Shown here one piece after another: positions 1 to 5,568 of a DNA stretch of 13,818 nt. The translations under genes and the position numbers were made by a program. Numbering within the stretch: position 1 is the stretch's first letter; every line of letters begins with the position of its first letter. Below the pieces are notes generated by a model, which had not been told where the DNA came from, made no database searches, and saw nothing but the letters and a program-made list of their open reading frames with translations. Origin of the DNA: JAIEPT01 sp038217425 (GTDB taxonomy: Bacteria; Planctomycetota; Planctomycetia; Gemmatales; Gemmataceae); contig JBBQPM010000184.1 in the NCBI GenBank assembly GCA_038217425.1, positions 1 to 13,818 on the forward strand, given 5' to 3'.

Positions 1-62
1 ATCGCCTGGGCTTGACCCTGCCGCGCCGCCTGAAATGCCGGACCGAGATGCTGGACGTGTAG
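1..62 (+). CDS. Possible 3' end of a gene entering from the left
   Basis: One frame is open from the window edge to a TAG at 60-62 and reads RLGLTLPRRLKCRTEMLDV. The fragment is too short to assign to a family, and the reading is chosen only because the other two frames either close early or run on without resemblance to anything known. It could be the C-terminus of a real gene or non-coding. Nothing between here and the IS-end sequence at 137 suggests a terminator. Confidence 0.2.
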   Translation, partial: RLGLTLPRRLKCRTEMLDV

Positions 63-136
63 TGAAGACTTTAGCTCTCGAAATTCAAAATCCCCGGATT
101 TTCGAGGGGTGCAGGGGTTGAACAGCGTAACTTGGG

Positions 137-153
137 TTAGCGCTGTAGAACTA
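137..153 (+). repeat. Solo IS-end-like sequence matching the ends of the element at 2548-3105
   Basis: The 17 bases ttagcgctgtagaacta are the exact reverse complement of 2545-2561. That stretch is the left end of the IS at 2548-3105 plus three flanking bases. The 14-base core also matches the right end of that IS at 3092-3105. In this orientation the interior of the element would lie to the left, but positions 1-136 show no transposase. It is best read as a leftover end of a related element, or a target site shared with it. Confidence 0.5.
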
Positions 154-436
154 TGCGGGCATCGCGGGCCGCTTTGCCGGAGGGAAGGCGCCGTCCAAAT
201 AGTGAGATGCCCGGCCGGCGCAAGTGGCGCCGCTTGGAACTCAGCCAATCTGTTGTCAGTGACGAGTAGGTTCTGTCGATGTTTCCCGACTTGGCTCATA
301 TGCAATCACAAGAGTGGCATGGTTAAGCTAATCAAAAACGCTGAACCGCATCGCAAGGCGGTCACGGCAGCCACGCAGGTTGTACTACATGATTTATCCG
401 ATCCGGAAGGTGTTGCCGTCGCGAACATGATGAGTA
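154..436. other. Stretch with no supported gene
   Basis: A frame is open across 109-549 on the plus strand (GTG start), but the predicted protein is arginine- and cysteine-rich, has no recognisable domain, runs into the IS3 remnant and shows no convincing ribosome-binding site. A second short frame from ATG 153 (MRASRAALPEG...) closes at about position 270 and is equally unconvincing. On the minus strand only tiny frames exist. This may be what remains of genes broken by the flanking insertions; I see no RNA gene or CRISPR. Confidence 0.4.
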
Positions 437-477
437 GCGCCGGCTTTCAACGCGCCGTCGCGTTTGAAAGCCGGCGC
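437..477. repeat. Perfect 14-bp inverted repeat (hairpin)
   Basis: The arms gcgccggctttcaa (437-450) and ttgaaagccggcgc (464-477) are perfectly complementary around a 13-base loop, giving a strong GC-rich stem. There is no T-run on either side, so a canonical intrinsic terminator is not supported. It sits just outside the broken end of the IS3-family orfB and could be a REP-like palindrome, a terminator working without a U-tract, or a transposon-related palindrome. Confidence 0.55.
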
Positions 478-501
478 CTCAAGAATTCGTCAGCGGACTT
501 C

Positions 502-997
502 TCACTTGCTGCTGGTCGGCGCCGCCTGATCCTTGGCGCCGAAGGATAGCAGGACCGCTGAGTATCTGACGGTGAGAACGCTCTGGATGACGGACGGCGA
601 GGTAGATGAATTCGCGGCCCAGTCGGATGTAAGTGATGTCGGCGACCCAGACGTGATCTGGCCTGGAAATAACCAGGATTTCGACGAGATTGGGAAACCG
701 CGGAAAGGCGTGGTTGCTGTTGGTGGTGCGCCTGCCTCGCGGCGGCGGCGTGCCGTTGATGCCGAGTTCAGCCATCCAGCGGCGAACCCGTTTGGCGTTC
801 ACGGGCCAGTCGAGGCGGCGCATCATCGGGGTCAGTCGGCGGTAGCCGTAGGTGGGCCATTCGGCGGCCAGATCGAGCAGCGCGGTCTTGAGCATCGCTT
901 CGTCCTCGAGCGGGCAAGGTTGATAGTACAGGCTGCTGCGCGGCACGCCGAGCAAGCGGCAGAGCAGGCGAACGGGATAGGCGTCGGCGAGCTTCAT
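502..997 (-). pseudogene. IS3-family OrfB transposase (DDE/rve integrase core), truncated
   Basis: Starts at ATG 997 behind a good ribosome-binding site (gggaggtcgtcATG) with MKLADAYPVRLLCRLLGVPR. It carries the HTH_21-like region (LLCRLLGVPRSSLYYQP, then TYGYRRLTPMMRR) and the beginning of the integrase core (RPDHVWVADITYIRLGREFIYLAV), whose Asp in VADITYI would be the first catalytic residue. After IYLAV the frame is lost. A neighbouring frame continues with faint resemblance (VIQSVLTVRYSAVLLS..., compare the family's VMDVFTRSIRGW.LS) to TGA 502-504. The second Asp and the Glu of the DDE triad are absent, so the protein cannot be active. Confidence 0.8.
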
Positions 998-1064
998 GAC
1001 GACCTCCCGTTTTTTGATCGAGAGACCATTCAGCAGCCGCGATGCTTTTTTTAGGAGCTCGAGT

Positions 1065-1310
1065 TCATAGACCTGGCGCCCGACGAGTTGTTCGAGTTCC
1101 GCGACTCGCTGGGGGTCGTGGCCGGGTTGATCGTCGAGTTGAAAGACGCAAGGCAAAACGTTCGAGCAGCGTGGCCTTCCAGATGGCGAGTAGCTGCGGC
1201 TTGATCTGGAGGCGCCGGCAGACCTCGGCGGCCGAATGCGAACCGGTGAGGACGTCCAGCACGGCTCGAGCTTTGAGTTCGGCCGAGAAGGAACGACGTT
1301 GGCGTGGCAT
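1065..1310 (-). pseudogene. IS3-family OrfA (helix-turn-helix), frameshifted
   Basis: Starts at ATG 1310 with MPRQRRSFSAELKARAVLDV, followed by an HTH region (SAAEVCRRLQIKPQLLAIWK) typical of the DNA-binding OrfA of IS3-family transposases. After about residue 50 the current frame turns into an Arg/Ser-rich string. The expected continuation, VFQLDDQPGHDPQRVAELEQ then the leucine-zipper-like QVYELELLKKASRLL, lies in another frame. The shift maps to the run of four A (plus strand) at 1155-1158, so a one-base indel is the likely lesion. With that corrected, OrfA would read directly into orfB. An A6 run at 1010-1015 (minus-strand sense), just upstream of the orfB start, is a candidate programmed-frameshift site of the ancestral element. 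Confidence 0.75.
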
Positions 1311-1374
1311 GAAATCTCCCCTTGGTTGGTCCAGGATTCATTATCGTCCTGGTCCAGCCTCAGGGGCGCACCAC

Positions 1375-1976
1375 AGGTCTCCGCAAATCGCATCCCTCCG
1401 AAACTGCTCGACAAGGCGGTTATAGACAAAGTTGGCGTGACCTACGTGCCGCGCGTTCCGGCGGTCACGCCAGGAACCCAGGTCGTGTTCCGGAACCAAA
1501 AAAGCCCGTGTCAGGGTTTTCAGGTATCCGGAAGTCCGCGGTCCGAGCATATCTTCAACTACAATATTCGTGAAGGCACCGAGCGTACGGTGACTTTCCG
1601 CAGCCCGGACCTTTGTGCCGTCACTTGCGCCTTACGTCCCTATTCAAAAGGGTACATCCGAGTTGTGGACACGCCTTATTTTGCGGTAACCGATGCCGAA
1701 GGCGAATTTGCGATCCGTAACGTGCCGAAGGTCGAATACCTTGTGACCCTATGGCACGAGGGCACCGGCAATCTGCCCAAGGATGCTGGGTTGTCCGAGA
1801 TTGCTATTACTGAAAAAGGCGACATCCAGCTAACCTATCGGGCGGCTATCCCCCAAAATCGGTTTGCCGAGGTGGTTCCCCCGCTCATTTGGGTTGCCGC
1901 TTTTTCCAGTCAGCGAGCCAGGCATCTGGGTCCCAGTAATGCTGCTCTTGGGTTCGAAAAACGTAGGCATGCATGA
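1375..1976 (+). pseudogene. 5'-truncated cupredoxin-like / carboxypeptidase-regulatory-like protein
   Basis: Read in the frame of AVIDKVGVTYVPRVPAV, this matches a secreted family common in planctomycetes: a plastocyanin-like fold (VIDxxGxxYVPxV..V..G..V.F.N) followed by a carboxypeptidase-regulatory-like domain (PYFAVTDAEGEFAIRNVPKV, then YLVTLWHEGTGNLP). The start, signal peptide and first strand are missing because the IS3 end lies immediately upstream. At the usual copper-ligand positions (family consensus HNVH and CxxHPWM) I read KSPCQGF and CALRPYSKG: the Cys survives, but the His and Met do not. Recognisable homology ends near 1850; the remaining frame to 1976 runs 92 bases into the convergent gene at 1885-2547 and is probably not original. 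Confidence 0.7.
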
Positions 1977-2547
1977 AGGAACGTGGTCGCCTCCGCTCGC
2001 TGGGAAGCTCGTACGCCGTGGCGTCGAGTTCGAAAGAAAAACCGAGCGGCAGCGGCTCTTTGGTCGTGGCTTCCTTCCAGCCTATGTTTCCCGCAAACCA
2101 GCGGCCCGAGAAATCTCCGAGTGTCGTGACGTCAAAGCGAGTGATTCGATTCTTGGCCTTGTCGAATTCGATTATCCCTTCGAAACTGGCGTCATAGCGA
2201 TTCTCGATATTCTTTACGAACTTCCGGTCGGGCCACGTGTGAAGCATGCCGGGTCCTGACAAGAGCACCGATCCGTGCAGGCGCAGTCGGACTTGGTTCG
2301 CTCTCAGATCCTCGACGGTAACCTTGAGTTGGCCATCGCGTACCGAGTCAGGTTTCCACGATTCCTCAACTACCCAGAGCGATTGCGGCACAAGCCCGTA
2401 GAGCCATATTCGCTTGGCGAGTTTCGCAGGAACGTTGAGCGTTTGGCCGACCTTGGGACTCTCGGGAATGAGCGATTTCCATTCCTCTTCCTTGAGCCAG
2501 AGCGAACTGCGCTGCCCGTGCGGGGCGTGCGTGCGCAGGCCGCCTAG
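1885..2547 (-). pseudogene. Conserved hypothetical protein, 5' end removed by the IS at 2548
   Basis: The ORF from GTG 2391 to TGA 1885-1887 is only part of the gene. The same frame is open back to the IS boundary and adds protein-like sequence (LGGLRTHAPHGQRSSLWLKE, then KVGQTLNVPAKLAKRIWLYG) with no start codon that fits well. The C-terminal two thirds show regular beta-rich sequence (VRLRLHGSVLL, FEGIIEFDKAKNRITRFDV, LPLGFSFELDA) resembling uncharacterised planctomycete proteins I recall, often found near secreted or cytochrome-type proteins. No catalytic motif is visible. It converges with the cupredoxin-like remnant. Either the IS cut the gene or a GTG-initiated shorter form remains; I favour a broken gene. 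Confidence 0.6.
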
Positions 2548-2557
2548 TTCTACAGCG

Positions 2558-3030
2558 CTAAATTAGCAACTGCATCGGCGACTTTTGGCGCGACTTTCGA
2601 GCGGCGCGGTTTCGTTCCTGGTGATACGTGACGACCTCGGCTGTGTGCTTGAGTTCCGTGGTCTTACGACGGTTGCGTTGCCAAATTCGGCATCGTTGGT
2701 TCAGCGCACGGCACACTTGCTCCATCGTGAACTCAGGATTTTTTTTCCGCAACCGATCCGTGTGTTCGGCGACAAATCCCATCACGATCACACACAAAAT
2801 CATGTGCCTCATCAACGCCACATAACTGCGCCCCTCGAAGTGGCCAAAGCCGATCTCGGTCTTGGCCACGCGGAACGTGTGTTCCACATTCCAACGCGTG
2901 AACGCCACCCGCAGCAATTTCTCCAATGCTGTATCCGCAGGCGCGTCGGTTGATAGGCGACAAACGGTTCAAACAACCGCAGGTAAGCCGTGAAGGCCGT
3001 ACCGAGCACCAACATCTAATCAGGCGTCAT
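2558..3030 (-). pseudogene. Transposase remnant (IS4/IS701-type), deleted and with early stop
   Basis: The original start is probably ATG 3030, five bases behind a perfect aaggaggt. It reads MTPD then TAG (3016-3018), then MLVLGTAFTAYLRLFEPFV, so codon 5 has become a stop, plausibly from CAG. After the internal deletion the frame changes and the C-terminus follows: DTALEKLLRVAFTRWNVEHT, then FRVAKTEIGFGHFEGRSYVA, ending in MQLLI with a TAG inside the left inverted repeat. The Glu of RWNVEH fits the third acidic residue of the DDE triad; the regions that should hold the two Asp are gone. Non-functional. Confidence 0.8.
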
Positions 3031-3057
3031 GCCGCACCTCCTTGTTGTCAAGGAGGT
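3031..3057 (-). promoter_or_regulatory. Ribosome-binding site buried in a hairpin upstream of the IS transposase
   Basis: The arms acctccttg (3036-3044) and caaggaggt (3049-3057) form a perfect 9-bp stem with a 4-base loop. On the minus strand the 3' arm contains the full Shine-Dalgarno sequence aaggaggt, placed 5 bases before ATG 3030. Sequestering the transposase ribosome-binding site in a stem that forms on read-through transcripts is a known way for insertion sequences to limit activation by outside promoters. Here the structure is read from sequence and the function is inferred. Confidence 0.6.
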
Positions 3058-3122
3058 TATATAAATACTCAGTCAGCTGACATCAACTGATTTAGCGCTG
3101 TAGAATGAAACGATGGGCGTAA

Positions 3123-3263
3123 AAATTACGGGACTGGGGTCCAGGTCGCGCAAAACTCATCAAGAAGGGAATGATCTACAGTCCGGCGCACGGAGACTTG
3201 GCGTTCACCGTGCCGTTGTTTGACGAGTTCATGAAACGCGCCATACCGAAATTTGAGAGGTAG
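3123..3263 (+). pseudogene. C-terminal fragment of an ATP-binding (AAA-type) protein
   Basis: The frame reads AKLIKKGMIYSPAHGDLAFT then VPLFDEFMKR to TAG 3261-3263. This closely resembles the extreme C-terminus (winged-helix end) of a family of AAA ATPases, as I recall it: IxKGMIYSPxHGDxAFTVPLFDxFMxR. Upstream the frame closes at about 3120 and the IS end lies at 3105, so only about 40 codons of a protein normally several hundred residues long remain. Identification rests on recalled family sequence. Confidence 0.5.
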
Positions 3264-3274
3264 CGTGTAACATC

Positions 3275-3379
3275 ATGGAATTCCGCATCGACGACACGTT
3301 TACCGACGGCCTTTCGCGCATGACCGGCGAAGAGCAGAAGGCAAGAGTTGCTGGCCTTCGTACCAACGAGGAAATCTAA
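3275..3379 (+). pseudogene. N-terminal fragment resembling a UvrD/Rep-type helicase-associated gene
   Basis: ATG 3275, eleven bases after the preceding stop, begins MEFRIDDTFTDGLSRMTGEE and ends at TAA 3377-3379 after 34 codons. The opening matches my recollection of the N-terminus of certain UvrD/Rep-like helicases that begin with a toxin-like segment (FRIADTFTDSLxxLTGxEQKAVK). After EEQKA the resemblance stops, so this is either a tiny decayed remnant or, less likely, a genuine small protein. There is no clear ribosome-binding site. Confidence 0.45.
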
Positions 3380-3566
3380 CGCAGGGACCAAGGAATGATT
3401 TCCGTTTTCGAACCGAAAGCAGTCTCGGACGCGTCGTGATTGAAGGCGACGCAGGTCACGGAGTTCGTATGGCTCGCGTGTTCGCCCAGCTTTAAGCTCG
3501 ACACCGCGACATAACGCCGCGAACCAATTCTACTTCGTTTGCGGAAGTCGCCGGGCTCCTGACTCC
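3376..3566 (-). pseudogene. Short ORF with one degenerate WD40-like blade
   Basis: The frame contains SLKLGEHASHTNSVTCVAFN, then HDASETAFGSKTEIIPW. The pattern G-H-x-x-x-V-x-x-V-A-F-x-x-D followed by a small-residue G-S resembles a single WD40 repeat (GHTxxVxxVAFSPDGxxLASGSxDxTIxxW). One blade cannot fold alone, and both ends look unrelated, so this would be a remnant of a larger gene lying downstream of the C39 gene. The resemblance is modest and could be chance. Confidence 0.3.
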
Positions 3567-4739
3567 TCATGATTTGACGGGACGCAAAAGTAGCAGACAG
3601 CCCGAGCTACGCTCGACGAAATGCGCGAAGCTGACGGACACCAATCCTGAGGCGGGGTCGCCGAGCAGTACGCCCTGTGGATCGAGCCTGAACAGAACCG
3701 CGAAATGGCCCCGGTCGAGATGTACAATGGCGGGCGTCTGGATGTACGGCAATTGATTCGGCTGAATCCGTATCGCCTCTCCGTGCAATGAGAAATCGTG
3801 AGCTGCTTGCAGCAGTTCGAGTGCGGTTAGTCCGCGGGGGCCCGGAACGACGCGGGTGCGGATTTCATCCAGATCAAAGGAAAGCTCGTAGTAGTGCGCG
3901 AGCATCGCCAGCGAGGCTGGGCCGCAATCAGTCGGCTCGCGTTGGCCGATCCAGCGAACGCGTGACGGATGCTCGAGACGGTCGGCCGAGTAGGATTGCT
4001 CGGCGGACTTGCCGCTGACTTGCTGCGGACGCACGAAGAACGGACGCGGCAGGGCCATTAAACGCGTTGCGGTCAACGATACGGCGACAGGAACATCCTT
4101 GTTTCCGAGCAACGCTTGCGAGCCGAAGCAATCGCCGGGACCCAAATACTGGATTCCGCCTGGCTCGGCGCCGATCTGCACTTCGCCAGCTTCAATGGCG
4201 AACCACCAATCTTCGCAAAGACCATACGTTTGCAGAGTCCTCATCGGCCCGACTTCGAGCGGTAGCAGATGAGGCTTCATTGCCAGTGCGGAAGCGTCCG
4301 ACATGAAGCCGCGGTGTGATTGGCCACGCACATGTTGAAGCAATTGATGAAGCTGCAACCAGTTCTTGAGCCGGGCGACGGCGGGAGTTTGGTCGAGCCA
4401 ATGACGGATCGACGCCAGCGGAATCTGGGCGACGACGGAATCGCCAGCGGCTCGGCACGTCGCGGTGTTGAGGTTCGGTTTGAGCAGGGCGTACTCGCCG
4501 AAGAGTTGGCCGGGTTGCAAGCTTCCTTGCGTGACCTCGGCGCCCGATTCATTGCGCCGGAGCACGCGAACTCGGCCTTCGAGCAAGACGTACGCCCAGG
4601 CGCCGGGCGAGCCTTCCTGGAAGAGCGTTTCGCCCATGGGGATGCGAACGATCTGTCCGCGCCGCAGCCACTCGTGCAAAAGAGGGGCGGGGGGCAACTG
4701 GAATAGCGGATAGCGAGCCAGGACTTCGAATGCCGTCAT
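3567..4739 (-). CDS. Tandem cyclic-nucleotide-binding domains fused to a C39 (bacteriocin-processing) peptidase
   Basis: A 390-residue protein from ATG 4739. That ATG overlaps the upstream gene's TGA as ATGA, which decides the start and implies translational coupling. Residues about 15-115 form a cNMP-binding-like beta-roll (MGETLFQEGSPGAWAYVLLE, PGQLFGEYALL); residues 155-235 are a second, weaker one (AIEAGEVQIG, PGDCFGSQALLG). Residues 258-390 are a peptidase C39 domain with every key position visible: oxyanion Gln266, nucleophile Cys272 (TDCGPASLAML), His345 (RGHFAVLF) and Asp361 (LLGDPASG). C39 domains cut GG-type leaders off exported peptides and are normally followed by ABC membrane and ATPase domains, as in cyanobacterial cNMP-C39-ABC exporters. 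Here the protein stops exactly at the end of C39, with no ABC sequence downstream. Ligand-gated leader peptidase is an inference; the fold assignment is firm. Confidence 0.88.
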   Translation of the reverse strand: MTAFEVLARYPLFQLPPAPLLHEWLRRGQIVRIPMGETLFQEGSPGAWAYVLLEGRVRVLRRNESGAEVTQGSLQPGQLFGEYALLKPNLNTATCRAAGDSVVAQIPLASIRHWLDQTPAVARLKNWLQLHQLLQHVRGQSHRGFMSDASALAMKPHLLPLEVGPMRTLQTYGLCEDWWFAIEAGEVQIGAEPGGIQYLGPGDCFGSQALLGNKDVPVAVSLTATRLMALPRPFFVRPQQVSGKSAEQSYSADRLEHPSRVRWIGQREPTDCGPASLAMLAHYYELSFDLDEIRTRVVPGPRGLTALELLQAAHDFSLHGEAIRIQPNQLPYIQTPAIVHLDRGHFAVLFRLDPQGVLLGDPASGLVSVSFAHFVERSSGCLLLLRPVKS

Positions 4740-5509
4740 GTCAGTAATTCTAACAGAGGAGCGGCAAACGGAGCTTTGGAAAGTCGCTCGTCGAGCCAAA
4801 TGGCGAAGCGCTCCCGGACGATGCACGCAGCGGTGGCGTCGTCGTAGGTCGCCGGCTGAATTTCTTCGATCTGGAAGAGATGATAGCCGTCAGCCGCCGC
4901 GATGGGACCGAGTAGCGAACCGGGCTCGGCATCGACGAGGTTGGCGCGAATTGCCTGCGACAGATGTCCGCGCCAGTGAGGCCCGTCGCGGCCGGCGTTA
5001 CTGGCGCTGGGATGCTGCGAATGCCGGCGTGCGAGTTCGCCGAAGTCGCCGCCCTCCTCGGCGACCTGAATCGCGATCTCTTGGGCCAGATCTTCCCGCG
5101 TTGCCAGGATGCGTCGCCAGCGAATACGGTCGTAGAGGCCGGGCTCCTGCTGAAAGTGCAGCTTTGCCTCGGCGCCGACGACATGGGCGGGGAGTTTCTG
5201 CAGCAGTAGAGTGCGCTCGAGGGAAGCCTCAAAATCGAGAGTACTGAGGCGATTCTGCGCGAGCCAGGCGGTCGCCGCCGACGCGGTGTGCAGACTTCGG
5301 CGGCGGCGAAAGACGTCGGCGGCTTTTTGTAGTTCCGCATTCTCGACCCGCAGCCCGAGTTTTTGAGCCTGATCGAGCAGGAATGCTTCGCGGACCGATT
5401 CGTTCAGCCTCGGCAACAATTGCCCGCGGCGATGCTCGCGCAGGAGGTACTCCCGCAATGAAACGGCGACGTCCCCGTGTCGGGCGGCGGTGATCGTCGA
5501 AATCTCCAT
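4736..5509 (-). CDS. SurA/PpiC-type peptidyl-prolyl cis-trans isomerase, cytoplasmic
   Basis: A 257-residue protein from ATG 5509, chosen over the TTG six bases upstream because an aggag lies 7 bases before it. Residues about 10-110 form an alpha-helical SurA-N-like chaperone region (LNESVREAFLLDQAQKLGLR, NAELQKAADVFRRRR). Residues about 120-218 are a parvulin domain: IRWRRILATRED, GGDFGELARRHSQHPSASNA, GHLSQAIRANLV, PGSLLGPIAAADGYHLFQIE. Those strings match the PpiC pattern (FxxLAxxxSxxxS..GGxLG...GxxxGPxxxxxGxHxxxV). There is no signal peptide or lipobox, so it should act in the cytoplasm, unlike periplasmic SurA. Similar leaderless PpiC proteins accompany cNMP-C39-ABC exporters in cyanobacteria. 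Its place between an RTX substrate and a C39 protease suggests it holds the RTX precursor in an export-competent state. Confidence 0.85.
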   Translation of the reverse strand: MEISTITAARHGDVAVSLREYLLREHRRGQLLPRLNESVREAFLLDQAQKLGLRVENAELQKAADVFRRRRSLHTASAATAWLAQNRLSTLDFEASLERTLLLQKLPAHVVGAEAKLHFQQEPGLYDRIRWRRILATREDLAQEIAIQVAEEGGDFGELARRHSQHPSASNAGRDGPHWRGHLSQAIRANLVDAEPGSLLGPIAAADGYHLFQIEEIQPATYDDATAACIVRERFAIWLDERLSKAPFAAPLLELLT

Positions 5510-5547
5510 GCTCAATCTCCTAACTCGGGACGTCGCCGCCGGCCCTC

Positions 5548-5568
5548 CTCGACTCTAACCGAGTCGAG
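5548..5568 (-). repeat. Hairpin across the stop codon of the RTX gene
   Basis: The arms ctcgactc (5548-5555) and gagtcgag (5561-5568) are perfectly complementary around a 5-base loop that contains part of the stop codon (TAG, 5555-5557). No T-run follows on the minus strand, so full termination is unlikely. A stem at an operon junction could trim or attenuate the message, giving more RTX protein than the isomerase and protease encoded downstream. Confidence 0.4.

Larger units (their letters stand above)
480..1373 (-). mobile_element. Truncated IS3-family insertion sequence
   Basis: The element carries orfA and orfB of an IS3-type transposase on the minus strand. Its intact end is upstream of orfA: reading inward from about 1373 the sequence begins TGGTGCGCCC, consistent with the 5'-TG/CA-3' termini of the IS3 family. 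A diverged 41-bp copy of this end lies at 8244-8284, and the two sequences stop matching right after the proposed tip. The opposite end, with the last part of orfB and the second inverted repeat, is missing. On the right the element abuts a headless gene that starts mid-domain at about 1375, so it probably inserted into or recombined within that gene. Frameshifts in both ORFs show it is dead. Confidence 0.75.
2548..3105 (-). mobile_element. Internally deleted IS4/IS701-like insertion sequence (558 bp, both ends intact)
   Basis: The ends ttctacagcgctaaat (2548-2563) and atttagcgctgtagaa (3090-3105) are perfect 16-bp inverted repeats. They enclose only the first roughly 20 and last roughly 130 codons of a transposase that should be around 400 residues, so most of the element, including at least part of its DDE core, was deleted with a junction near 2955-2965. 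The left flank is CTAG, which would suit the 4-bp YTAR-type targets reported for IS701-group elements, but the right flank is tgaa. There is therefore no target duplication, suggesting rearrangement after insertion. The product resembles a non-autonomous, MITE-like derivative that could in principle be mobilised in trans. Confidence 0.8.

Noticed and set aside
533..1054. Plus-strand open frame of 173 codons
   Set aside because: Antisense of the IS3 transposase genes, with no family resemblance.
4320..4706. Plus-strand open frame of 128 codons
   Set aside because: Lies wholly antisense to the well-supported cNMP-C39 gene.
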